Source: Salminus brasiliensis (taxonomy: Eukaryota; Chordata; Actinopteri; Characiformes; Bryconidae). Taken from it: a stretch of DNA of 64,000 nucleotides. The position numbers and the translations under genes are program-made. Below the pieces are notes generated by a model that ran no database searches, was not told where the DNA came from, and was given only the letters and a program-made list of their open reading frames with translations. The DNA lies in the NCBI RefSeq assembly GCF_030463535.1, contig NC_132893.1, forward strand, positions 20,630,027-20,694,026, given 5' to 3'. Shown here one piece after another: positions 21,701-32,525 of this stretch. Numbering within the stretch: position 1 is the stretch's first letter; each line of letters starts with the position of its first letter.

Positions 21701-24700
21701 ACTGGATGCCATATGGCTCCCTTTACAACGTGCTCCACGAGGGCACTAGTGAGTAATGCTGCGATGCACCCACACTCACACAGCCTAAACAACTCAGGAC
21801 CATTCTGCATAAAATCTAGTTCCTGCGTTTCATCATTTGTTTGGTAACATGGATTCTGAAATGATGCCAATGTCTGTCACTGATAATTAAAGTAAACAGT
21901 AAACCTACTGTATTCTGTCTCTTTGTAGACTTTGTGGTGGATCAAATGCAGGCGGTGAAGTTTGCGCTTGATATTGCTTGTGGAATGGCCTTCCTGCACA
22001 CACTGGAGCCCATGATCCCACGCCACTATTTAAACAGCAAGAGTGTCATGGTAAGAGGTGTTTGTTTTTGTTTTGTTTTTTGGTAGTTTATAGGGGTGTA
22101 ACGGTACAAAAAAGTCACAGCTCGGTTCACATCGCGGTTTGGACCTTATACAAAATAAAGTTCAACATATAACATACAGCTGAAAGTTAGTTTGTTCCAA
22201 CTCGAAGGTAGCTGCTGCAGCCTGTATTGAAAGTAAAATGTTAGTGATGACATGTTTGATTTGTCTCCACACATGCACCCTTTAGTCCTTGTGTGATCCA
22301 CCATAATTTGTTGAAATGCTTATTTTCCATTGATAAAGACTAAAGGAAGAAAGCACATCCCATGTGATCTGTCTACGCAAGAGGGACAGAGAAGGAGAAG
22401 GGAGCGGAGGCTTGTGAATTTACTGTATTAATATAGAGCGTACTGTGTATTCTCTGTGCGACTGAGTGCACCTAATTACAATGTATACTGTACATGTATT
22501 TGATTTGGTGTAAAAACACTGATGTCTCAAAGTGATATACATGAGCTCACAACTAACCAAGTGTTTAAACGGACCACCAAATGTTTAGGTGTGCAAAAGT
22601 ATAGAAACATTGAATCATTGCTGAATATCTGCCCTAGAAGTCTTTTTCAAACCGATGTATTTACCCTTTTTAACTTTAAGTTTAGTCTCCACTTGCGAAA
22701 CCCAGGACTCAAACCAAGAATACACAGAGCTAGTAATTATTTAAACAATTGATCCAGCAGGGCACACCTGGGCAGCAAGAACCCCCAAGACGAGACAACC
22801 ATATTCACCATTTGTGTTGGACACAGATGGAATTTGGCTTCCGCCTTTAACCCATCCCTTCAGTGAACACACACATGCACACAGTTCGCTGCGACGCCCA
22901 TGGAGCAGAGAGGGTTATTGGTCTTGCTCAAGGGCCCAACAGTGACAGCTTGTCGAACCCATGTATAGAACCCACAACCCTGCCATCAGTGGCCCGGTGG
23001 CTCTGCTGAGCTACCACTGCCCCATTTTTAATGATCTTAACAGGAGTACATATTTGACTGCTGTTGTCGGTAAAAATCTCAACGCAGAAAATCGCTGACG
23101 CATACTGTCAACACTTCTAATGTTTACATTTACATTTACGGCATTTAGCAGACGCTCTTATCCAGAGCTACTTACAAAAGTGCTTTGATATTTACCCAAG
23201 AAAAACCTTAGCTAGTTAGAATAGACTAATAGTTCAAAGATCCTCTAAGCTCAGACATTACTAAACACAAGACAATAAGGTGACCATAGTATTCTATTCA
23301 TCCAAGTACTCTTAGAAGAGGTGGGTCTTCAGTCTGCGTTTGAAGACAGCGAGCGACTCTGCCGTTCGGACACCCAGGGGAAGCTCGTTCCACCACCTCG
23401 GTGCCAGGACAGAAAAAAGCCTGGACATTTGTATTCCGCGGATTTTGACTCGAAGCTCGAAGGGCTCTTGGTGCGGATCGGCTTTTGACCATTGCTATCA
23501 AGTACAGAGGGACTGGTCCGTTCTTGGCTTTGTAGGCCAGCGTCAGGGTTTTGTTGTTCTAGCTCACTTGTAAAGCATCTTTTGACACACAATTGCCGCT
23601 TTTCAATTTCCTGTTTGCACTTGAAACAGATTGATGAGGACATGACGGCCAGGATAAGCATGGCGGACGTTAAGTTCTCCTTCCAGTGTCCCGGGAGGAT
23701 GTATTCTCCAGCATGGATGGCCCCTGAAGGTACCACCTATTCACTTATTCCTTAATCTTGTTCCCTGTAGAGTTCAGTATCCTCACTTCAGTATCCCCTC
23801 TGTTTTGCACTATTTTGAACTTTGCATGAGACTGGTAATTACTTAACCATGTGACTTGTGGTATCGAAAAAAAGTATTGGTACTAGTATTGATTCTTAAG
23901 TATTCTACAGTGTGTGCATGTGTGTTAGGAAGCTAGGGACATTCCAAAACTCCCACTGGGAAGCACAGTGTTCCTCTCTTGTGTGTTTTGCTATTTATTG
24001 ATAGTATCCTGTTTACTTGGACCTGTTTACTGTTGACTGTGCTGTTTGCCACTATTTCATATATGCTCAGACAATTACAACCAAGTGAGCCATGTTCTGA
24101 TTGCTGATAATATGGTGCTATTCAGCATGCACAGTATTTTTAGTGTGGACCGTTTAAAGGACAGTCAGTTTATTTCAATGTAACAAGTTACAGTTTTACC
24201 AGGTATTTTTAGATGCACAGAGAATATTAAGAGAATGTTGTAACACTCTACTCCCCATAGCTTTATTTGATGTTTGTACAGCTGTCTTGTATTGGCACCC
24301 CTCCGCTCACACATTCTTGCTCACTCATTTTCTTGTCTTTTCCTTTTGTAACTAATATCTCTTTCTGTTTTTCTCTCCCGCTCTCCCGCGTTCATTCTCG
24401 CTCTGCAGCCCTGCAAAAGAAACCGGAGGAGATAAACAGGCGCTCTGCGGACATGTGGAGCTTTGCCGTGTTGCTCTGGGAGCTTGTCACCAGAGAGGTC
24501 CCGTTCGCCGACCTCTCCAACATGGAGATTGGCATGAAGGTAGGAGGAGTTTCAGCCTGTTTGTGTACGAGTGTGATTGCGGTTATCTCGTTTATAAAAT
24601 GCTTATGCTTACCATGGTATTTGGGTTCACGGTTTCATTTTCTGACTCCACTAGGTGGCACTAGAGGGTCTCCGTCCAACAATCCCACCTGGCATCTCTC

Positions 24701-24804
24701 CCCACATCTGTAAACTCATGAGGATCTGCATGAATGAGGATCCAGCCAAGAGGCCCAAATTCGACATGATCGTGCCCATCCTGGAGAAGATGCAAGACAA
24801 ATGA
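8569..24804 (+). CDS. ilk: Integrin-linked protein (pseudo)kinase ILK
   Basis: Coding exons: 8569-8657, 18804-18969, 19460-19555, 20187-20283, 20377-20460, 20604-20689, 20787-20896, 21621-21748, 21929-22050, 23630-23729, 24409-24539 and 24655-24804. The 452-aa product equals human ILK in length. ILK is the scaffold of the ILK-PINCH-parvin complex linking integrin beta tails to actin at focal adhesions. Residues about 2-170 form the ankyrin repeats that bind PINCH (for example [20 protein letters not shown] and [17 protein letters not shown]). Residues about 193-446 are a kinase-like fold that binds parvin. K220 (IVVKVF) is kept, but the fold has DVK at 339-341 instead of DFG and RHYLN at 317-321 in place of an HRD loop, so it looks like a pseudokinase, as established for the family. 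The APE-like segment is MAPEAL, and the C-terminus [12 protein letters not shown] matches the family. The start has a good context (purine at -3, G at +4). All junctions keep frame. Substitutions relative to human sit mostly in the exon 4-7 linker and N-lobe. Confidence 0.98.
9694..9762. repeat. Perfect-arm inverted repeat (hairpin)
   Basis: GGAAACAGAATGCATG at 9694-9709 is perfectly complementary to CATGCATTCTGTTTCC at 9747-9762. Inner arms AAATCAAAT (9712-9720) and ATTTGATTT (9731-9739) extend the stem with small mismatches. It has no transposon ends that I recognise. Confidence 0.85.
10100..10540 (-). mobile_element. L2-type LINE 3' fragment (copy 1, degraded)
   Basis: On the minus strand the 3' tail carries a degraded form of the L2 stem-loop that reads GCATTTAGCAGACACTCTTA on the plus strand. 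It is preceded by the reverse-transcriptase C-terminal region, visible on the plus strand as the complement of the AIVKSQY-like segment (GACCATCGCCATTAAGTACG). Copies at 23125 and 27605 share the order of motifs. The coding part has stops and is dead. Confidence 0.65.
15900..16610. repeat. Polypyrimidine minisatellite, TGCTC-based, 16-nt period
   Basis: About 700 bp in which the plus strand is almost only C, T and isolated G. The commonest unit is CTCTTGCTCTGCTCTC (16 nt), with an 11-nt variant CTCTTGCTCTC, both built from TGCTC pentamers. Because 16 is not a multiple of three, all three forward frames are open and give the same Leu/Ser/Cys/Ala-rich peptides, so these ORFs are not genes. Towards the 3' side the array degrades into TTTGCTCTTCT-type sequence. 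Such tracts can form triplex (H-DNA) structures. Confidence 0.9.
17735..18285 (-). mobile_element. Degenerate interspersed repeat, probably transposon-derived
   Basis: The plus strand carries phrases such as CAGCAAAGCAGCCCAAAAAC, CCTCCACATACTTCACAGTT and GATGAGGTTCTGGTGTTGGT, which I recognise as a widely dispersed fish repeat seen in antisense. A 65-codon minus ORF (17733-17930) runs through it. The class is not assigned and the ends are unclear. Confidence 0.45.
18653..18702. repeat. GT microsatellite near the end of ilk intron 1
   Basis: About 25 GT units lie about 100 bp upstream of ilk coding exon 2. A shorter GT run (18780-18795) immediately precedes the exon 2 acceptor. Confidence 0.9.
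18970..20376 (+). other. ilk introns 2-4
   Basis: The introns are 18970-19459, 19556-20186 and 20284-20376. Intron 2 ends in a GTTT tetranucleotide run (19398-19435) that doubles as part of the acceptor's pyrimidine tract. No repeats of known type or other genes are visible in the rest. Confidence 0.7.
20897..21620 (+). other. ilk intron 7
   Basis: A 724-bp intron of ordinary AT-rich sequence with a GT-rich acceptor region (21585-21610). I see nothing else in it. Confidence 0.7.
22795..23030 (-). mobile_element. tRNA-derived SINE, minus strand
   Basis: The plus strand ends with AGCTACCACTGCCCC, the complement of the GGGGCAGTGGTAGCT head. The complement of the B box (GGTTCTATACATGGGTTC region) lies at about 22955. 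The tail phrase GTGTTGGACACAGATGG is at 22815. The same family occurs in plus orientation at 30296-30545, which is the better preserved copy. Confidence 0.75.
23125..23556 (-). mobile_element. L2-type LINE 3' fragment (copy 2)
   Basis: The minus strand encodes the C-terminal end of an L2-clade reverse transcriptase: phrases like [13 protein letters not shown] and WWNELPLG-type sequence survive across frameshifts. It ends in the 3' tail whose complement is ACGGCATTTAGCAGACGCTC at about 23135. The tail has the stem with a GGATA loop known from the eel element UnaL2, followed by TGTAA-type repeats. It is 5'-truncated as usual for LINEs and inactive. Confidence 0.8.
23730..24408 (+). other. ilk intron 10
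   Basis: A 679-bp intron ending in a CTCTCCCGCTCTC pyrimidine tract. No repeats or genes that I can support. Confidence 0.7.
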
Positions 24805-26345
24805 ACGGCCCTGCCTGAGAAACCACACACCTCCCCTGCTCATCTAACCCCCCACTCTCCTCAAATACTGAGCTCACCAGTATTGCCTTAAACTTGCCAT
24901 GCACCAAAGTGCTCTGTGCAACTGTAACCTTTAAGCAAAGAAAATGCGCTTACACTTTTGCGCAGCATTGGACCGTTTAAGCGTTATCCTCCTGACCTCT
25001 CTGGCAATGTGCTTTGATATGCAATCAGTGGAATGACGTGCGTGTGTCTGTTGGTCTCTGTGTCTGTCTGTTCTCTCTCTGTAAAGGGGATTATGGAGCT
25101 AGCCCCAGTTATTTTAATGCCTCTCCACAGCCATCATTAATCAGTGTGTGCTGGTGATGATAAATCCGTGACACAGTGAATGTACTGTTGTAGCATCCAA
25201 AATTGGACAAACCTAACCACTAGTCCCTCCATTTCATCACTCGTCGTCATCACACTCCTTCCAGGGGGCCATGTTTCATCAGTGTTGCCTGCACATGCGT
25301 AGCCTTTAGCTCTAAATCATGCTTTAAATTATGACTCTTGTATGTTTCCTAACCTTAAGCCGCAAAGGGACTTGTACGCAAAGTAGTCACTGATCAAAGC
25401 CATCACAACGGCCTTATTCCTTACTTTCAGCAGCTGTCCAGGATTTGAATGCTTGTTAGTGTGTATGTATAGGAAAAGGTTTATCCTGCCAGAAGTGCTT
25501 TGTTTTTAGTTTTTTTTTTTATCTTAAGTTAACTTTCACATATGCTGAAAGACAGATTGGCAGAAGGCAATAGTTATATAAGCCTTATCATGCAGTGAGT
25601 TGACAGTGAAGTGCCAGCTGCATCGTGGTAGCATTCGTTACTGTATGCTTTCTTTTTTTTTTATGGTGGGATTTCCTGTCATTTCAAGCCTTTGCCCCCA
25701 GGCAGGGAGGAAAGGAGCTTTTTCCTGCTGCAAAGAAACAAAACTCAGCGCTCGGAATCTCTATCAGCTATAGTCCTGCATGATCTGCCCTGATGTTACA
25801 CAGCCACGCTCCTGCCACCTAATCCACACTGTCCAACGTGACGTGCTGAAATGTAATGTCTCCTATTTTATACTGTACACACATATATTGTTTGTTTTTT
25901 AGCATGGAAGAAAAGACTGGAGAACCCATGCCTTTATATCTTTCTGCCGACACTACATCTATGAACTATCTACTCCTTTTTCTGCTTTTACCGTCGTCCA
26001 CTACCAGCTTGTCGGTATGCTTTTGAGAGCCAGAGAGAAGAAAAGATGAGAAATGTGCCACATAAAAGTTTGAAATGCATATATTAGAAGAATAATGAGG
26101 TTTTTACTTGTACTCTCTAGCTTCAAAAGGAACGGCTGTTATGAGAAAAAAGACTTTTTAGCTTGTAACTCCAAGCTCACTTGTTCTCTCCCCTCCCCCT
26201 CCTCCTGCCCTCTCTGATATCTTGATTTTAACATTGTGTGGCCTTTTGGTTCTTATTTTGGAGATTTGGGCTGTTTATATTTTATTCATGTTAACAAAAG
26301 TTTACTAAAGGAAGAACAAATAAAGTGTTTTGGCCTTGCTTAGTC
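24805..26345 (+). other. ilk 3' UTR and polyadenylation signal
   Basis: Follows the TGA at 24802-24804. AATAAA at 26319-26324, followed by GTGTTTTGG, marks the probable end, giving a UTR of about 1.5 kb. No transposon insertions are evident, unlike the introns, consistent with transcript constraint (inference). Confidence 0.65.
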
Positions 26346-26760
26346 TGATGTGTTTGGTTAATTAAGGGTGTTAACTACAGGCGTGAAAACCGTAATTCAG
26401 ATATCAGATAATCAGTTTTCCAGTTTTCACACATGTTAAAAAATCAAGCACACCATAATGCCTCACAAGGTCTTTTTTTATGTGCAGTTTAACATTAAGC
26501 AGTGGCAGAGGTGGCATCTGTTCATAGCTGTAGTAATTATCTGGACGATATATCAGATTAACTGCGATGTCATGGCTAAAGAAGATGACATCCGATCACA
26601 TTCTTGCCACAAACAAGCTGATTTTGTTCGCTTGGGACTGAACCAGTGCGGGGCGGAGTGCAAATAATGTATTCAGACCTGCCCAAATGAATCGCACCAA
26701 TGGAGAAATTTAACCGAATTAAAAAGTACAGGTGTGAAAACACACGTTCTAAATTCTCTA

Positions 26761-26767
<7 letters not shown>

Positions 26768-26808
<41 letters not shown>
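26768..26808. repeat. TA microsatellite
   Basis: About 20 uninterrupted TA units. Confidence 0.9.
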
Positions 26809-26811
<3 letters not shown>

Positions 26812-27604
26812 CCCATGTAGTACTGATATATGGTCAGATGAAGGTCTTAATAAAAAATATTATAGGGTTAGGGTTTGCCTTATGATTAGACACAATCTTT
26901 TTTCCCGCTTTTGTACAATAAGAGATTTGTGTAGTATCTAAACATTGTCCATCTATAACATGCTCCCCAGGTCCTACAGTCTGTACACCAACCAGCCTAC
27001 ATTAGAACCACTGATGTGAATAACACTGGTTCTCTGATTGCAATGGTACAAGTCACGGGGTAGGATTATACATATAAGGCAGCAAGCGAGGCCAGTTCTC
27101 GACATTGATGCCTTGAAAGTAGGAAAAATGTTGGATGGATTTTGACGATATGGGCCAGAGCATCTCCAAAATGGCAGGTCTTATGATGTGTTCCTGGTGT
27201 ACTAACACTGGTTAGTACTTTCTAAAGGTCGTACAAGGAAGGCGAACCGATGAATAGGGATAGGGGACATGTCCCATTAGTCGCACCTGTACCCTCGCAC
27301 CACCTTATTTGCGCAAGGCTGTAAGGTGTCCCATTTCTTTCAACTGCAGTATTTCACTACACACTATCTAGGCAGTGTCATACACAACTCTCCGGCCTGC
27401 TGTGCTCTCACGCCACTTTTAGCTGCCCTTTGACGACTTAATAAAAGTGAGTGACTTAGGGACGTGCTTGCGAAGTGCAGACTGTAGCCTATTTGGCCCA
27501 ATCTCTCAGAAACAGGTTGTGGATAAGAAGGGCTCATGTTAGTTGGGGAAGGACAGCATATGACCGTGCAGGTGTGGCATGGTGGGAAAATACAGGCTGT
27601 GTCT

Positions 27605-28230
27605 ACATTTATATTTGCTGCATTTAGCAGACGCTCTTATCCAGAGCGACTTACGAAAGTGCTTCGCTATTTACTCAAGAATAACCTCAGCTAGTTTGAA
27701 TAGACTAATAATTCAAAGATACCTCTAAGTTTAGATACTACTAAACACAATAATCTGCCCTACACTTCGCTTTCTCAGAGGAGGTGGCTCTCCCGTTTGG
27801 ACACTCAGGGAAAGTTTGTTCCACCACTTTGGTGACAAGACAGAAAAAAAGCCTAGACGCTTGTCTTCTGTGGATCTTAAGGGGTAGCGGGTCGAGCCAA
27901 GTTGTACTGGAAGCTCGAAGGGCTCTAGGTGTGGATCGGCTTTTGACCATTGCCATCAAGTATGGAGGACCTGGTCCATTCTTGGCTTTGTAGGCCAGGG
28001 TCAGGGGTTTGAATCTGATGCGGGAAGCTACAGGATGCAACAAAGGAGTGAGCATAAAGGGAGACCAGCCAGAAGAGAGTTGCAGTAGTCAAGTCTGGAA
28101 GTGACGAGGGACTGAACAAGCACCTGGGCGGCCTCTCTAGAGAGGAAGGGTCGAATTCTCCGGATGTTGTAAAGGAGAAATCTGCATGACCGATGTTAGA
28201 ACTGCAACATGACTTGAGAACGATAACTGA
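27605..28230 (-). mobile_element. L2-type LINE 3' fragment (copy 3, best preserved)
   Basis: The minus strand reads, from 28200 down, [12 protein letters not shown], then [14 protein letters not shown], then [20 protein letters not shown], then WWNKLSL-like sequence, the order of motifs at the C-terminus of L2-clade reverse transcriptases. It ends with the stem-loop tail whose complement is GCATTTAGCAGACGCTCTTA near 27620. Frameshifts and stops show that it is dead. Confidence 0.85.
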
Positions 28231-28600
28231 TCATCCATGTCTACAGCAATGCTTCGAGCTTCTGTAGATGGAGTGACCAGTGAGTTCTCAAAGGAGAACT
28301 ACAGGCTAGGCTGTAGGGAGGGAGGGAGGGAGGCCAATGTGGTTCTACGGTTGAGTAAATGATGGGTCTGCAAAGTGAGCTTGGGGGTGGTAGGTCTGGA
28401 ATGGCAGACCTTCCCAGATGTGTCATGGGCTTAATTTAAAAACACCGACCAAGGAAGGTGCCGACCTGACGACCCTAGTGAACATCTGGGAAGGCAGCTG
28501 GCATCTAGGGATATTAGAGAACAAGGGAGTGGAGTTTTCCAGTATAACTGAATTTGATACTGCTCAATATTTGGAAAATATCACGATATTGACTTGCATC

Positions 28601-28721
28601 AGTACCGTCCAGCCCTGGTCCGCACTTCTGCTCAGTCATGTGACGCGAGAGAGAGAGAGGCAGGCTCACAGGTTCAGCTCTGGAACATCACTTTTCTGCT
28701 GACGGCGCTTCATCTTTCTAT
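28601..28721 (+). promoter_or_regulatory. nhlrc3 promoter and 5' UTR region
   Basis: CpG-containing DNA just upstream of the start codon. GTCATGTGAC at 28635-28644 resembles an M-box/E-box of the MITF/TFE family. A GA run follows. The transcription start is not visible; the promoter call rests on position and the motif. Confidence 0.4.
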
Positions 28722-31700
28722 ATGAAAAGAAAGAGTAACTTGTGTTTCATAACTATAACAATGGCTATAATCTCCCTCGTAACGTTGGTTATGTATAGCA
28801 CCATTATTTTCCACGTAAGTCTCATTTTCTCCCTTTTACGAAGGCGAGCTCGAGTGCCCTCAGTCCTCGAGAGTCCTCAGTGTTAGCCAGGTTAGCTAGC
28901 TAGCCAGCTAACCCAGCTCAGAGACATAGCATAGCTAGATTAATTGACTTCAGACAATTTGAAGGTATATTGAATAATATAAAATATGAATAATAATTAA
29001 AGTTCGCTTCGTGCTGGTTTACACTTGTGGACTGACACGCCGTCCATCTGACAGTAGCTAGTGCTAGCTAGCTACCTCTACACGAACTGAGGGAACTGGG
29101 TTAGCTAGCTAGCTAGCTAGCACTAGCGAAGCTGGCTATAGCTAAGTCGCCCTGAAAGCAACCTATGCTCATGTTTTCCTCTTTTTTGTCCTGTTTTGGA
29201 ACAGAATGCAGCGTCAGGGAGTAAAAAGGACTTCCAGGTCGTGGGGAGACCCCTCTTCAAGCTGGACGTCTCCTGGCCCAGGTTTCCAGAGTACTTCACC
29301 GGGGAGGTTTTCGGGGTGGCGGTCAGTCAGGTCGCCGGTGTGGTGTACGTGGCTCAGGTGATGTCTAAGCCTGTTTACATGTTTACAAGCCTGTTTCTGT
29401 TAGCAGTGATGGCTGAGGATGTTTAAGTGCTCCGTGTTTGTGCAGAGAGGCGAGAACGTCCCCAAAGTGCTGGTGTTTAGCACGGATGGAGAGTTTCTGC
29501 AAGCCTGGAACAGCAGCACTCTGGAAATGCCGCACGGCATCTTCGTGGCCAACGCCTCCTCCAGCGAGCCGTCAGTGTGGATTACTGATGTGGGCAATGG
29601 TGAGAAAGGTCGTCTAGCTTTTGGGATTTGGGTTGTGTACTGCGCTAACATCATGCCAAGCCTTTCAAGAAAGGAGTGTAATGGAAGGACTTTGATACTT
29701 GGTCCTGTCCAAGTTTAAAGTCCACCTGGAATCAAGCTGGGGGCTTTTTAACCTGGTCAGTGCCCCCAATGCCCGTGATCATATTAAGCACAACTTATTG
29801 TTATATAATTCAGAAAAGACACGTTTCATTCCTTGTATTCTTTTATCAAAGTGTAGAGACTTTCATCATCCTCAGAGGCAGTTTATAAAGAGTCTGGTCT
29901 GTTCATTTCTGCCCCATTATACAAAAAAAAAAATGACCTGCACATGCTAGAGGGCCCAAGGACGTCCTCACTGAGTGGGGTGAAGTGTTTTTCTACTCTA
30001 TTACTAAGGCAAATAGATTCATGTATTATGGGAAACAATAACTGAAAAACATCAGCGTTCTGTGGATCATAGGTAATGTGGATCATCGGGAAAACCCCTG
30101 CATGTATTTCCATTTTTGTCCGTTTTTAGTTTTCCCCATAGTTTGAACCTTGTAGCTGCTCTGTACACTGTGTGGATAATTCTGAATGAATTAACCAATT
30201 GAAATGCTCTAAATTACTTGGAATAAACTTTTATTTTACATTGACTTCCATTCCAAGTTAAATATATTTTTGCTGGACAGCAAGAGTATTTCTCTGTGGG
30301 GCAGTGGTGGCTCAGTTTTTGGAGTACCAGGCTATTGATGACAGGGTTGTGGGTTCGATACCTAGGTTCGGCAAACTCCCGTGCCACAGGACACTGCTCC
30401 TGGCGTGTGTGTGTGTGTGTGTTTTGGATTACTTGTGTGTATGTGTGTGTTCACTGCAAGGATGGGTTAAAGGCAGAGGCCCAATTCCATCTGTGTCCAA
30501 CACTAATGGTGAATGTGGTTGTCTTGCCTTGTTCTCTGTTCTTATACATTTGGCTAATGCATTCATGACCTTAACAAAGAAAAACATAGACACTTGCCTG
30601 ACCTAGAATATCTGCAAAGGTGTGTAGTAGTGCAAAACTACTTTTATTCATTAATGGTCCCACTGGCATACAGCAGTACAGTTCTGCGCCCAGGCAGTCC
30701 TCTGTGTATCACTGACACTAATAATGTAATAATTCAGGCTCTCTGCATGGTCTCCAGTGCAGTCTGTTCACAATATGTGTTTGTTTGTTGTCTGTAAGGA
30801 GTGGTGTTGTGTTTCTGTGTCTGCAGGGCCATATGGTCACACCATAAAGCAGTACTCTCCCTCAGGGAAGCTACTGCAGGTGCTGGGAACAGCAGGACAA
30901 GCAGGCTCTTCCCTCACTCCGCTACAGTTTGACCAGCCGGCTGAGATTTTCGTCCACGATGCCACTGGAGAGATATATATTGTGGATGGGGATGGAGGAA
31001 TGAACAATCGGCTGATCAAACTGTCCAAAGGTGTGTTTATGATCCTTCTTTCGCAGAATGAGGGACTTCTACGAATAGTTAAATGTGTGGTATTTATCGG
31101 TGGGCTTTCACTGTTGGTTATATTAGGTCAGCTTATCTACTATTTATTTCTTTTTAATCAACCTTAATCTAAAAATTAGCTCATTAAGAGCCCTAATGTA
31201 TTTTTTTTTCTAAAAGTAAACTGCAAAAGCAAGTGATTGTATTGAGATTCACATTGGATGTGTTTTTTGCTGTGTTTTGTAGATCTGCAGGTGCTGTGGA
31301 TGCATGGGGAGAAAGGGCAGGGCCTGGCACAGTTTTACATTCCCCACAGTGTAGCTGTAGATAACTCCCAGAGGGTATGTCTAGAAAAGTACCACCACAC
31401 AGTGTTTCCTCTGCCATTTTCTTTCTTTTATCTGTTTGTCCATCTGAAAATGGTGTCTTGTGTTCTCTGCAAAGACCTACTCTGTTACTTAGAGAACTAC
31501 TTATGTGAATTAAATAAATGTGGAAATATGAAACCAAAAATATACTGGTAAAAATAAATGTTTTGTAATGACTTTATTTGGTATTGGTGTGTGATGCAGG
31601 GACTAATCAGCAGCAACTATGCTTTGCACTCACAGTTTTGGGCAGTTTCATTTGTACTGTTTAAATAAAACTGACATTTTGAAATTGTTGTAATTGAGTA

Positions 31701-32525
31701 AAATTGCAAGATAGATGTTAAAGAACATTACTGAAGTTCAAGTACGGTCCCAGCTACAGCATATCTGTGTTTTTGTGTGTTGCGGATCAGGTGTGGGTTG
31801 CAGACAGAGGGAATAAGCGCATCCAGGTATTTAACTCTGTAACCGGTGACTGGTTGGGGTCATGGGGAAGCTGCTTTACAGAGGACGCACCCTATTCTGT
31901 CAGGTAAGATAGGAGAACCACACAACACAAAAACAGGCTTATGACAAAGTTTTGAACATCTGCTTCAATATGCCTTATTTGAACAGATGTTCTGTATGCC
32001 ACTAGTGGTAGAGCTACTTTTTGAGAAAAGAAATTGGCAACTGGGGTCTGTTGAATAAAAGCAATAGAACACTTGAGGTCATGTTTTAAGGACAACAACA
32101 TTGACGGTGATGCTGTAACACACTCCACATTGTTTTAATGCTAATAGACTACACTTTTAGACAGTATATGTTTTTGTTGAACTTGGAATATTACAATCAT
32201 AAAGGTATTAGGTACAGTAAAATTCTCACCGCATCCAACTATGGTGTGCAATAGAAAAATTAAGCTATTCTTTTCACCCAACAGACTCACTCCTGACCAG
32301 AAGTACATGGTAGTTGTACAGTTAAACACTAACCAGGTCTCTCTGCTGGAAGCTCCTCCTGTGGGCATCATCGGGCAGTGCCGGGTGGTCAGTTCCATTC
32401 AGCTGGCTGACGACGTCAAGCCACACCTGGTGGACCTAGATCAGAAGAGTGGAGAGCTTTACGTGGCAGAAATTGGAGCCCAGCAGGCCCAGAGGTTCAT
32501 ACCCTTCACGCTGGGGAAGTTTTAA
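28722..32525 (+). CDS. nhlrc3: NHL repeat-containing protein 3
   Basis: Exons are 28722-28814, 29205-29357, 29446-29599, 30827-31030, 31283-31374, 31791-31903 and 32285-32525, giving 349 aa (human about 347). The first exon encodes a basic start (MKRKS) followed by a hydrophobic stretch at about residues 8-29, a signal peptide or type II anchor that would send the beta-propeller part into the secretory lumen. NHL-type blades follow: [60 protein letters not shown] with [15 protein letters not shown], and [16 protein letters not shown]. Possible N-glycosylation sites are NSS and NAS in exon 3. Human NHLRC3 is described as a secreted/granule protein of poorly known function; no enzymatic role is claimed here. 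The first exon was found by joining an in-frame ATG exon with donor GTAAGT at 28815 to the exon at 29205, and is somewhat less certain than the rest. Confidence 0.95.
28815..31790 (+). other. nhlrc3 introns 1-5
   Basis: Intron 1 (28815-29204) contains TAGC clusters at 28890-28915 and 29055-29125. Intron 3 (29600-30826) carries a plus-strand SINE (30296-30545) and an unassigned repeat-like segment around 30170-30290. Intron 5 (31375-31790) and the short introns 2 and 4 show no repeats of known type. Confidence 0.65.
30296..30545 (+). mobile_element. tRNA-derived SINE (best preserved copy)
   Basis: The head GGGGCAGTGGTGGCTCAG carries an A-box-like segment, and GGTTCGATACC is a B box. The body contains a GT run, and the tail reads CCATCTGTGTCCAACACTAA. 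The same family appears at 4018-4570 (+) and 22795-23030 (-). Confidence 0.8.
31904..32284 (+). other. nhlrc3 intron 6
   Basis: A 381-bp AT-rich intron; I see nothing else in it. Confidence 0.7.

Larger units (their letters stand above)
22051..23629 (+). other. ilk intron 9 with three repeat insertions
   Basis: Between exons 9 and 10. A fish repeat with GGGTGTAACGGTACA begins at about 22092, a minus-strand SINE occupies 22795-23030, and an L2-type LINE fragment occupies 23125-23556. Only 73 bp separate the LINE fragment from the exon 10 acceptor. Confidence 0.75.
26346..28600. other. ilk-nhlrc3 intergenic spacer
   Basis: Contains a TA microsatellite (26768-26808), an L2-type LINE fragment (27605-28230) and otherwise unassigned sequence. 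A short GGGA run lies at about 28317-28332. No gene is supported; the short ORFs here match nothing that I recognise. Confidence 0.7.

Noticed and set aside
27741-28055. 104-codon minus ORF as a novel gene
   Set aside because: It is the C-terminal part of an L2-type LINE reverse transcriptase with a frameshift, one of three copies in the window.
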